Below are positions 56,857-64,000 of a DNA stretch of 64,000 bases, piece by piece. Position 1 is the stretch's first letter, and every line of letters starts with the position of its first letter. The stretch is taken from assembly GCF_012641405.1 (NCBI RefSeq), contig NZ_JABAII010000007.1, positions 186,001 to 250,000 on the forward strand. The letters run 5' to 3'. The translations under genes were made by a program, and so were the position numbers. This DNA comes from Rhizobium sp. P40RR-XXII (GTDB taxonomy: Bacteria > Pseudomonadota > Alphaproteobacteria > Rhizobiales > Rhizobiaceae). Under the pieces are notes generated by a model. The model made no database searches and was not told where the DNA came from. It was given only the letters and a program-made list of their open reading frames with translations.

Positions 56857-57555
56857 ATGACAGCAAATATGCATGCTTTCGCCAATGGCGCCGAACTCGC
56901 CGGCAAGCTCGCGGACAAGGTGGCCGAGACCCTCTCGGCTGCCATCGACGCGCGCGGCTCCGCAAGCATAGCGGTCTCCGGCGGCTCGACGCCGAAGGCC
57001 TTTTTCCAGACGCTGTCGTCGCGCTCGATCGACTGGGGCAAGGTGACGATCACCCTGGTCGACGAACGGTTCGTGCCGGCGGACAATCCGCGCTCGAACC
57101 ACCTGCTCGTTCAGGAAAACCTGCTGAAGGATAAGGCGGCAGCCGCCAACTTCCTTCCACTCTACCAGGCTGCGGCTTCCGTCGAAGAGGCCGCCGCCAT
57201 CGCCACCGAAAAGACCAAGGCTGTCGGCCGTCCTTTCGATGTCGCCATTCTCGGCATGGGCAATGACGGCCACACGGCTTCCTTCTTTCCGGGCGGCAGC
57301 AATCTCGCAACCGCACTTGATCCGAACACTCCGCGCGGCATCATCACGATGGAAGCGGAAGGTGCCGGCGAGCCGCGCCTGACATTTACCTTCTCCAGTC
57401 TTCAGGATGCCCGATTGTTGGTGCTCCATGTCGAAGGAGAAGGCAAGAAGGATGTCCTCGCCAAGGCGGAGGCAGCAGGCGAGGAAACCGAGATGCCGAT
57501 CCGCGCCATGCTGCGCCGGGCCGCTTCTCCGGTCGAGATTTATTGGGCTCCGTGA
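56857..57555 (+). CDS. pgl: 6-phosphogluconolactonase
   Basis: The 232-residue protein has the Pgl motifs SGGSTPKAFFQTLS, DERFVPADNPRSN and LGMGNDGHTASFFPG. It hydrolyses 6-phosphogluconolactone to 6-phosphogluconate. It follows zwf by 15 bases and so shares its transcript. Length and motifs are normal. Confidence 0.96.
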   Translation: MTANMHAFANGAELAGKLADKVAETLSAAIDARGSASIAVSGGSTPKAFFQTLSSRSIDWGKVTITLVDERFVPADNPRSNHLLVQENLLKDKAAAANFLPLYQAAASVEEAAAIATEKTKAVGRPFDVAILGMGNDGHTASFFPGGSNLATALDPNTPRGIITMEAEGAGEPRLTFTFSSLQDARLLVLHVEGEGKKDVLAKAEAAGEETEMPIRAMLRRAASPVEIYWAP

Positions 57556-57733
57556 TACGGCCGGCAGGCTTCGTCATCGAACCCTGAAGACACAGCAACA
57601 TGTGCTGCGCCATGCGCCCGCAAGGGTGCGCCGGCAGTGCATTGACTTATAAACCCCGCGCCAGGCCCTCTACCACGATAGATCGAAGCAGATCTTACGG
57701 GCACAGCGCAGAACAGACGGAGGCAGATCGACC

Positions 57734-59557
57734 ATGGCCGCTGACGCCCGCATTTCAGCGATTACCGCACGTATCGTCGAGCGCTCGAAGCCGACGCGCG
57801 AGCGCTATCTGGACCGCCTGCGCAATGCCGCAACGAAGGGAGCGCAACGCTCCGTGCTCGGCTGCGCCAATCTTGCGCATGGCTTCGCCATCTGTTCCCC
57901 CTCCGAGAAAGAGGCACTGGCGGGAGAACAGGTGCCCAATCTCGGGATCATCACCTCCTACAACGACATGCTCTCGGCGCATCAGCCCTTCGAGACCTAT
58001 CCGGCGATCATCCGCCAGGCAGCCGCAGAAGCCGGCGGCATCGCGCAGGTTGCCGGCGGCGTGCCCGCCATGTGCGACGGCGTCACGCAAGGACAACCGG
58101 GCATGGAGCTCTCGCTCTTCTCGCGCGATCTGATCGCCATGTCGGCGGCCGTCGGCCTGTCGCACAATATGTTCGATGCGGCCGTCTTCCTCGGCGTCTG
58201 CGACAAGATCGTGCCGGGCCTCGTCATCGCAGCCCTTTCCTTCGGCCATCTGCCCGCCGTCTTCATTCCGGCCGGGCCGATGACGTCTGGCCTGGCGAAC
58301 GACGAAAAGTCGCGCGTACGTCAACTCTATGCCGAGGGCAAGGTCGGCCGCGCCGAACTGTTGGAAGCGGAGTCGAAGTCCTATCACGGCCCCGGCACCT
58401 GCACCTTCTACGGCACGGCCAATTCCAACCAGATGCTGATGGAAATCATGGGCTTCCATATGCCGGGCGCCTCCTTCGTCAATCCCGGCACGCCGCTGCG
58501 CGAAGCCCTGACGCGCGAGGCGACCAAGCGCGCGCTCGCCATCACCGCCATGGGCAACGAGTTCACGCCAGCCGGCGAGATGATCGACGAGCGCTCGATC
58601 GTCAATGGCGTTGTCGGCCTGCATGCGACCGGCGGCTCGACGAACCACACGATGCACATCGTCGCCATGGCGCGCGCGGCCGGCATCGTGCTCACCTGGC
58701 AGGACATTTCCGAGCTGTCCGACATCATCCCGCTGCTTGCCCGCGTCTATCCGAACGGGCTTGCCGACGTGAACCATTTCCATGCCGCCGGCGGCATGGG
58801 CTTCCTCATCAAGGAACTCCTGAAGAAGGGGCTGCTGCATGACGACGTGCGCACCGTCTACGGCCAAGGCCTCAGCGGCTACTCCATCGACGTCAAGCTC
58901 GGCGCCGACGGCAACGTCCTGCGCGAGCCGGCACCGGAAAAGAGCGCCGATCCGAAGGTGCTGGCAAGCATCGAAACTCCGTTCCAGACCAGTGGCGGCC
59001 TGAAGATGCTGCGCGGCAATATCGGCAAGGCGGTTATCAAGATTTCCGCGGTCAAGCCGGAGCGCCACATCGTCGAAGCGCCGGCCGTGATCTTCCACGA
59101 TCAGCTGGAGATGCAGCAAGCCTTCAAGGACGGCAAGCTGAACCGCGATTTCGTCGCTGTCGTCCGCTTCCAGGGACCGAAGGCAAACGGCATGCCGGAG
59201 CTGCACAAGCTGACGCCGGCGCTCGGCGTGCTGCAGGATCGCGGTTTTCGCGTGGCGCTTTTGACCGACGGACGCATGTCCGGCGCATCGGGCAAAGTAC
59301 CCGCCGCCATCCACGTGACGCCGGAAGCCATCGACGGCGGCCCGATCTCCCGCATCCGGGAAGGCGACATCATCCGCGTCGACGCGATCGCCGGCACGCT
59401 TGAGGTGCTGGTCGATGCCGCCGACATGGCCGAGCGCGAGCCTGTTACCGCCGATCTCTCGGAAAACGAATACGGCATGGGCCGCGAGCTCTTCGCCCCT
59501 TTCCGCCACGCCGCAGGGCCGGCGGATCAGGGCGCGAGCGTCCTGTTCCACCATTAA
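57734..59557 (+). CDS. edd: 6-phosphogluconate dehydratase
   Basis: Edd dehydrates 6-phosphogluconate to KDPG. The 607-residue IlvD/Edd protein shows the cluster cysteines in [27 protein letters not shown] and [20 protein letters not shown], and the signature [20 protein letters not shown]. It is separated from pgl by 178 bases with no gene, leaving room for its own promoter. GGAGG precedes the ATG by 10 bases. The eda gene is not adjacent. Confidence 0.97.
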   Translation: MAADARISAITARIVERSKPTRERYLDRLRNAATKGAQRSVLGCANLAHGFAICSPSEKEALAGEQVPNLGIITSYNDMLSAHQPFETYPAIIRQAAAEAGGIAQVAGGVPAMCDGVTQGQPGMELSLFSRDLIAMSAAVGLSHNMFDAAVFLGVCDKIVPGLVIAALSFGHLPAVFIPAGPMTSGLANDEKSRVRQLYAEGKVGRAELLEAESKSYHGPGTCTFYGTANSNQMLMEIMGFHMPGASFVNPGTPLREALTREATKRALAITAMGNEFTPAGEMIDERSIVNGVVGLHATGGSTNHTMHIVAMARAAGIVLTWQDISELSDIIPLLARVYPNGLADVNHFHAAGGMGFLIKELLKKGLLHDDVRTVYGQGLSGYSIDVKLGADGNVLREPAPEKSADPKVLASIETPFQTSGGLKMLRGNIGKAVIKISAVKPERHIVEAPAVIFHDQLEMQQAFKDGKLNRDFVAVVRFQGPKANGMPELHKLTPALGVLQDRGFRVALLTDGRMSGASGKVPAAIHVTPEAIDGGPISRIREGDIIRVDAIAGTLEVLVDAADMAEREPVTADLSENEYGMGRELFAPFRHAAGPADQGASVLFHH

Positions 59558-59585
59558 GGTTTTCCGCCGGAATTCCGTAAGACGA

Positions 59586-59624
59586 CGTCGACGGCTGCTT
59601 AAAGAGCCTTCGACGCCGTTTTTT
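59586..59624 (+). terminator. edd terminator, overlapping the convergent lipoprotein gene end
   Basis: CGTCGACGGCT and AGCCTTCGACG pair with two interruptions around an 8-base loop, then CCGTTTTTT. It covers the last codons of the lipoprotein gene. Confidence 0.75.
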
Positions 59625-60519
59625 CCGCATCCGCCGGAGCCTTATCCGTCCACGCGGGCGGAAGGCCAAGGCGGGCTCCCACGAAGCCTTTCACGCCTGG
59701 GGACTTCCCGAATACCTTGCAGGCCTCATACTTGGGTGCCCTGCCGACGAGTGACGCCAGTTTTGCTCTGGATGGGAAAGAGGGCGTCGCTCCGAACGGC
59801 GTTTTTCCCTTGACCAGCATCTTGCTGAAATCACCGCCGAATTTGGCGGCAAGGCTATAGGCATCCCCTTCCCTGGCAACCGTTCCCGAATCAAGAAGTG
59901 CGTTTGCGCCGCGTCCCCAGATCATGACCGCCTTCTGCACGCCCTGGGGATCGAGAGCCTCCGCCTCGAGGGAGAGGCTGCCCATGCCGATCGGAATGCG
60001 GGGAACGGGCACGGGTACACCCGGCAGCAATATGCTCTTGCCCACGGATGCGACTTTCGAAACGCCGACAGCCGTAGCATTGGTTGCCTTGACCTGTGTC
60101 ACCACGGCGCGGATGGTCAGATCCGCCGACTCGGACAGGCCGACAACGACGAAGCGCTCGCTCAATCCGGAGCAAAGCGCTCTATCGACGGCATTGGTGA
60201 CGAGGTTGCGTTGCTCGGGTGTGAAGGCGGCGCTTTCAGCCCGCATCGAAAAAGCTGCCGGAACGATCTTCACGGTCTTCGCCGTCAGAACATCATCCCT
60301 GCTCACCCGAAGAAGTGAATGCGCGACCAGCCCGTCCGATCGGGTCAGGCCGTCGTAGGACCGCAAGGATCCCGCACGATCCAGCGGCGCGGCGGCGCAG
60401 CCCCCCAACAGGCTCAGTAGAACAGCCATCGAGTAAATATCGCGCCTCAGACGGCTTTCAGCGGCATTTGGACCAGAGGTCTTATTTCCATCGTGATTTG
60501 GGATTGCATTGGCTGGCAT
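59599..60519 (-). CDS. DUF3313-like lipoprotein
   Basis: The 306-residue protein has a lipobox LLGGC (Cys41) after a hydrophobic stretch, so it should be exported and lipid-anchored. The first 30 residues before it are unusually long and hydrophilic; the later ATG (MAVLLSLL) leaves too short a signal. The mature part has the DUF3313 pattern around YDGLTRSDGLVAHSLLRVSR and FVVVGLSESADLTIRAVVTQ. The role is unknown. It diverges from a TetR gene across a region with a 9-bp inverted repeat. Confidence 0.78.
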   Translation of the reverse strand: MPANAIPNHDGNKTSGPNAAESRLRRDIYSMAVLLSLLGGCAAAPLDRAGSLRSYDGLTRSDGLVAHSLLRVSRDDVLTAKTVKIVPAAFSMRAESAAFTPEQRNLVTNAVDRALCSGLSERFVVVGLSESADLTIRAVVTQVKATNATAVGVSKVASVGKSILLPGVPVPVPRIPIGMGSLSLEAEALDPQGVQKAVMIWGRGANALLDSGTVAREGDAYSLAAKFGGDFSKMLVKGKTPFGATPSFPSRAKLASLVGRAPKYEACKVFGKSPGVKGFVGARLGLPPAWTDKAPADAEKTASKAL

Positions 60520-60560
60520 TGATGTTTGTGCTCCTGCACCCGGTTATGAACATTCAGCAT

Positions 60561-60599
60561 CAACATTAAATATCGCACTTGGTGTAAAAATTAATGTTG
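60561..60599. promoter_or_regulatory. 9-bp perfect inverted repeat between the lipoprotein and TetR genes
   Basis: CAACATTAA (60561-60569) and TTAATGTTG (60591-60599), centres 30 bp apart, close to three helical turns. Likely operator or promoter-overlapping site for the adjacent TetR protein. Confidence 0.55.
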
Positions 60600-60726
60600 G
60601 CTACTTTGCGGCAATCGGGAGGCGAGGCGAAAGAATTATTTTACCGGGAATTGCGATCTCTGAGAAAGGAGCCCGAGAGCATGCCCATGATTTGAGTGGC
60701 GCTGCGACTCATGCCAGAATGGCCGG

Positions 60727-61323
60727 ATGCATAATGCAACCTCAAAGCCGGAAGGCCTGCGCGAGCGCAAGCGGCGCCTTACATTTCAACGCATAGCGGA
60801 AGCCGGACTGAAATCCTTTCTTGCGAAGGGATATGAGGAGACGACGATCGACGAGATTGCGGCGGCCGCCGGTATTTCCCGCCGGACTTTCTTCTATTAC
60901 TTCAAAAGCAAGGACCAGATTCTTCTGGCGCACCAGCGCGGATACATGGACGCGCTTCGGATGAGCATCATGGAGAATGCATCAGCCGGGCGACCGATCG
61001 AGGTCGTTCATCAAGCCACCCTGGGACTTGTGGCTCGCCTCGAGGCGAAAGCACCGCAGCTTCTTGAGACGGCCAGGCTTTTACGTCAAAGCGAAACCCT
61101 GCACGCCCGCTCGCGAGGTAACTCTTTGCAGCTCGAGCAAATCGCCTATCAAGCCCTGTGCGAATTGTTTCCGACGAGGGATCAGGACGGTCTACGGCTG
61201 GTTTCGATGATCGCAGTGAGCCCGCTTCGCCTGTCGGTCGACAAATGGCTGCAGGAAAATGGCAGGCTGCCGCTGATTGAGTATCTTGAGGATGCGCTTC
61301 GGAAATGGCGAACGGAAATCTGA
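60727..61323 (+). CDS. TetR family transcriptional regulator
   Basis: The 198-residue protein has the TetR DNA-binding domain at residues 15-62 (FQRIAEAGLKSFLAKGYEET, then ISRRTFFYYFKSKDQILLAH) and a helical ligand domain. It is divergent from the DUF3313-like lipoprotein gene and is the natural candidate to bind the inverted repeat between them. The ligand is unknown. Confidence 0.92.
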   Translation: MHNATSKPEGLRERKRRLTFQRIAEAGLKSFLAKGYEETTIDEIAAAAGISRRTFFYYFKSKDQILLAHQRGYMDALRMSIMENASAGRPIEVVHQATLGLVARLEAKAPQLLETARLLRQSETLHARSRGNSLQLEQIAYQALCELFPTRDQDGLRLVSMIAVSPLRLSVDKWLQENGRLPLIEYLEDALRKWRTEI

Positions 61324-61376
61324 TCCGCCGGCCGCATGGATTGTTGCCAGCAACTATTCCTGGCGGCGAGACTTGA

Positions 61377-61790
61377 TCAGCCCTTGATATCGAGCACGCG
61401 GTTTTTGTGGGCCGGATGCGTGCTGTAGACGAAGATCTTGTTCATTTCCTTCTCCGTGAGGAGCCGCAGGAAACGGACTTCCACCGTATTGTTGGGGAAT
61501 ACCTTCATCAGAACGCAGCCGATCTTGGTGATGCGGGCGTCGGGAATATCCAGATAGAATTGCTTCGGCAGATTATACTGGGTCAGGATCGCAAGCACTG
61601 CGCTGCTCTGCGAGATGCGGATAATATCGCACCGGCGAGACGCAAGGTTCATCACACCCTTTTCGGTGTATTCGAGCCGCGCCGCGTTCATCGTATCTTC
61701 CATGCGGAACCGCACTTCGCGGTCATACATGAAGGATTCTTCTTTGTTGAGGAAATGCTGACCTGAATTAGCTCTGCCGAAAGCGGCCAT
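61377..61790 (-). CDS. PilZ-like domain protein without the RxxxR motif
   Basis: The protein is 137 residues from the ATG at 61790, or 117 from MYDREVRFRMEDT at 61730. The C-terminal ~90 residues follow the PilZ beta-barrel pattern: RRCDIIRISQSSAVLAILTQ, then LPKQFYLDIPDA, CVLMKVF and VEVRFL. The RxxxR c-di-GMP switch is not visible, so it may not bind c-di-GMP. It is monocistronic, next to the RIME-like repeat upstream. Function unknown. Confidence 0.68.
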   Translation of the reverse strand: MAAFGRANSGQHFLNKEESFMYDREVRFRMEDTMNAARLEYTEKGVMNLASRRCDIIRISQSSAVLAILTQYNLPKQFYLDIPDARITKIGCVLMKVFPNNTVEVRFLRLLTEKEMNKIFVYSTHPAHKNRVLDIKG

Positions 61791-61892
61791 CTTGGTAAAT
61801 CCCTAGGGTATATTACAAAGAGGAGACTATCAGCGGGTATTTAACAGAAGGTTTGAACGCGCCAGCCCAAGTTGAATTTTGTTTGTTCATCT

Positions 61893-62007
61893 TAGAGCCG
61901 GATGATTTTAGGTCTGCTCGACCTAAAGTCTGAATCCGCTCTAGAATCAAATAAGTAGAGCGTGATGTCGTCCGAAAACCGCCTACACTTTTCGGCATCA
62001 CGCTCCA
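61893..62007. repeat. RIME-like double palindrome, copy B
   Basis: The sequence matches copy A (13424-13539) at nearly every base, with the same two palindromes and the same orientation. It lies between the PilZ-like gene and the end of aglK. Confidence 0.85.
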
Positions 62008-62035
62008 GCTTGAGCCGGCGTCGTGCCATGAGCGC

Positions 62036-63124
62036 CTACTTGCGATAGGAATGTCCCTCGGCATCGAAGAGATGCAACTTCTGCCGGTCGGCAGCAAACC
62101 GCATCTTCTGGCCACGGTGGATATCGGCGATACCGGGGATCTTGACGATGATCGGCTCGCCATCGACCAGGCCTTCGATATAGAGCTGCGTCACTTCGCC
62201 GAGCGCCTCGACGATGGAAACCTCACCTTCGAAGAGATAGTCGTCACCGGCCGCGATACGCAGGTCTTCGGGACGCACGCCGAAGCTCGCCGTCTTGCCC
62301 TTCTCGGAAGCTGCCGTCGGCATGTCGAGCGTCACCGACTTGCCGCCGGTCAGCGTCACGGTCGTCGTCGCGCCGGTTTCGGTCACCGTGGCTGTAATGA
62401 TGTTCATGGCCGGTGAGCCGATGAACTTGGCGACGAAGAGGTTGGCCGGGCGCTCATAGAGTTCGAGGGGCGCGCCGACCTGCTCGACGCGGCCGGCCGA
62501 CAATACGACGATACGGTCGGCAAGCGTCATGGCTTCCACCTGGTCGTGCGTGACGTAGATCATCGTCGTCTCGGGCATGGAGTCGCTAAGTTTGGCGATC
62601 TCGATTCGGGTCGCGACGCGCAGGGCGGCGTCGAGGTTCGACAGCGGCTCGTCGAACAGGAAGACCTTGGGATTGCGGCAGATGGCGCGGCCGATGGCGA
62701 CGCGCTGGCGCTGGCCACCCGAAAGCGCCTTCGGCAGGCGTTCCAGATATTGGGTGAGCTGCAGGCTTGCCGCCGCCTCGCGCACGCGGCGGTCGATCTC
62801 CTGCTTGCTCTCGCCGGCGATGCGCATGCCGAAGGCCATGTTGTCGTAGACGGTCATATGCGGATAGAGCGCGTAGGACTGGAAGACCATGGCGATGCCG
62901 CGCCGGGAGGGCGGCACCTCGTTCACTTTCTGCCCGGCAATCATCATATCGCCTGAGGTGATGCTTTCGAGCCCGGCGATCATGCGCAGCAAGGTGGACT
63001 TGCCGCAGCCGGACGGGCCGACGAAGACGATGAATTCGCCCTCGTTGATCTCCAGATCGATGCCGTGCAGCACATGCACGCTGCCGTAGGATTTCTTGAT
63101 ATCCTTCAGAACAAGTCCCGTCAT
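62036..63124 (-). CDS. aglK: Alpha-glucoside ABC transporter ATP-binding protein (AglK-like)
   Basis: The 362-residue ATPase is of the MalK/UgpC type: Walker A GPSGCGKST, signature LSGGQRQRVAIGRAI, Walker B VFLFDEPLSNLD and a C-terminal TOBE/regulatory domain. It energises uptake of alpha-glucosides such as sucrose and maltose. GGAGGAGGGAG lies just before the ATG at 63124. It follows aglA by 21 bases, the order known for the Sinorhizobium agl operon. Confidence 0.9.
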   Translation of the reverse strand: MTGLVLKDIKKSYGSVHVLHGIDLEINEGEFIVFVGPSGCGKSTLLRMIAGLESITSGDMMIAGQKVNEVPPSRRGIAMVFQSYALYPHMTVYDNMAFGMRIAGESKQEIDRRVREAAASLQLTQYLERLPKALSGGQRQRVAIGRAICRNPKVFLFDEPLSNLDAALRVATRIEIAKLSDSMPETTMIYVTHDQVEAMTLADRIVVLSAGRVEQVGAPLELYERPANLFVAKFIGSPAMNIITATVTETGATTTVTLTGGKSVTLDMPTAASEKGKTASFGVRPEDLRIAAGDDYLFEGEVSIVEALGEVTQLYIEGLVDGEPIIVKIPGIADIHRGQKMRFAADRQKLHLFDAEGHSYRK

Positions 63125-63145
63125 TATGCTCCCTCCTCCCAAAGG

Positions 63146-64000
63146 TCAGGCAAGACGCGCGAAATAAGCGCCCCAGGCCGGAATATCGATCTTGTTGCCG
63201 TAGTTGTTGCTGGTGAACCCGTGCCCCGTCAACGCCTGCCAATTGCCTTCCGGCAGCATCGCCATTGCTTCGACGGGGCTCATGTTGAAGGCGCAGAGAA
63301 TGGTCTCGTCGGCGTAAGCGCGGCTGTAGACGAGCACGTCGCCCTGTGGCTCCCAGAAGGCGATCTCGCCCTTGGCGAAGGCCGGATGCTGCTTACGGAA
63401 GGCGAGGAAACGGCGATACTGCTCCAACACGGAATTTTCATCGCCCTGCTGGACGCTGACGGCGCGCAGGATGTGCTCGACCGGCACCGGCAGCCAGGGC
63501 TTGACGGTGGAAAAGCCGCCCTGCGTAACCTGGCTGTCCCAGACCATGGGCGTGCGGCAGCCGTCGCGTCCCTTGAACTCCGGCCAGAACTGGATGCCGT
63601 AAGGATCCTGCAGGTCCTGATAGGCGAGATCTGCTTCCGTCAACGCCAGTTCCTCGCCCTGATAGAGGCAGACGGAGCCGCGTAGCGTCAGCAGCAGCGC
63701 CGCGTAAAGCTTGGCGAAAGCATCGCGATCGGCGACCAGATTGCCCCAGCGGCTGACATGGCGCACGACGTCATGATTGGAGAACGCCCAGCAGGCCCAG
63801 CCCTCCGGAGCCGCGGCGGCAAAATCCTTCATGACTTCCTCGACGCGGTCCGGCGACAGCGCGTCCGGCGACAGGAATTCGAAGGCGTAGCACATATGCA
63901 TCTTGTCGCCGCCGGAGGTATATTCGCCGACGATCTCAAGGCCACGTTGGCTGTCGCCGACTTCGCCGACGGCGGCAATGGCCGGATATTCGTCGAGGAC
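63146..64000 (-). CDS. aglA: Alpha-glucosidase, GH13 family (5' end outside window)
   Basis: Only the C-terminal 284 codons are in the window; the frame runs open to 64000. Visible GH13 features are the conserved region with the catalytic-pocket His-Asp pair (AFSNHDVVRHVSRWG) and the acid/base-side segment VGEVGD near the edge. The C-terminal beta domain follows (FWEPQGDVLVYSRAYADETI). It hydrolyses intracellular alpha-glucosides taken up by AglEFGK. It precedes aglK by 21 bases. Confidence 0.9.
   Translation of the reverse strand, partial: VLDEYPAIAAVGEVGDSQRGLEIVGEYTSGGDKMHMCYAFEFLSPDALSPDRVEEVMKDFAAAAPEGWACWAFSNHDVVRHVSRWGNLVADRDAFAKLYAALLLTLRGSVCLYQGEELALTEADLAYQDLQDPYGIQFWPEFKGRDGCRTPMVWDSQVTQGGFSTVKPWLPVPVEHILRAVSVQQGDENSVLEQYRRFLAFRKQHPAFAKGEIAFWEPQGDVLVYSRAYADETILCAFNMSPVEAMAMLPEGNWQALTGHGFTSNNYGNKIDIPAWGAYFARLA

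Noticed and set aside
57755..59554. 599-codon open frame antisense to edd
   Set aside because: It is a shadow of edd: same extent, no recognisable domain, low-complexity translation.

Overview
The window looks like chromosomal DNA of a Rhizobium-type alphaproteobacterium (Rhizobiaceae). The signs are a RirA-type Rrf2 iron regulator with the three cluster cysteines, a phasin gene divergent from a CbrA-like PAS histidine kinase (an arrangement known from Sinorhizobium), the zwf-pgl-edd Entner-Doudoroff cluster, the end of an alpha-glucoside (agl) operon, two copies of a RIME-like double palindrome, and a tRNA-His without G-1 but with A73. I see no rRNA, CRISPR array, insertion sequence, integrase or phage gene.

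Layout. 1-3.3 kb: partial dienelactone hydrolase, then guaB with two downstream membrane-protein genes. 3.7-7.1 kb: a PlsY that resembles the cyanobacterial type, a metallo-beta-lactamase-fold hydrolase and an MFS exporter. 7.2-9.5 kb: translationally coupled Ppx/GppA phosphatase and RlmE. 9.6-13.4 kb: anti-sigma factor, ECF sigma factor and a secreted TPR-like protein, divergent from a type III polyketide synthase plus a membrane methyltransferase. The two divergent starts share the same promoter-like motif, so this may be one ECF regulon. 13.6-15.5 kb: amino-acid oxidoreductase and gluconokinase. 15.8-21.3 kb: dppABCDF-type peptide ABC transporter. 21.7-25.4 kb: rirA, a VOC protein, mmsA and a divergent LysR gene. 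25.4-30.7 kb: two small proteins, tRNA-His, phasin and cbrA. 30.7-35.5 kb: a patchy accessory stretch with GFA protein, peptidase E, LysR/DMT exporter pair, gene relics (chrA and DMT fragments) and a SAM methyltransferase. 35.6-41.9 kb: DEAD-box helicase, acetoacetyl-CoA synthetase and an AsmA protein. 41.9-50 kb: potFGHI putrescine uptake, a LysR gene and a large chemoreceptor. 50.3-55.2 kb: small membrane protein, ankyrin protein, a BaiN/HI0933-type flavoprotein and a puuA-puuB pair. 55.4-59.6 kb: zwf-pgl-edd. 59.6-64 kb: lipoprotein/TetR pair, PilZ-like protein, aglK and the 3' part of aglA.

How genes work together. potFGHI would import putrescine and the nearby PuuA/PuuB-like enzymes would start its gamma-glutamylated catabolism. 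Gluconokinase, Zwf, Pgl and Edd feed the Entner-Doudoroff route. Phasin (PHB granule coat) and acetoacetyl-CoA synthetase (use of PHB-derived acetoacetate) belong to carbon-storage turnover. CbrA belongs to the DivK/CtrA cell-cycle circuit in Sinorhizobium, and a full TTAA-N7-TTAA CtrA box lies just upstream of it here.

All family names come from reading the translated sequences and from memory; no database search was run. The strongest leads are the shared ECF-like promoter motif at the polyketide locus, the CtrA box in front of cbrA, the unusual PlsY, and several intergenic palindromes that look like operators.
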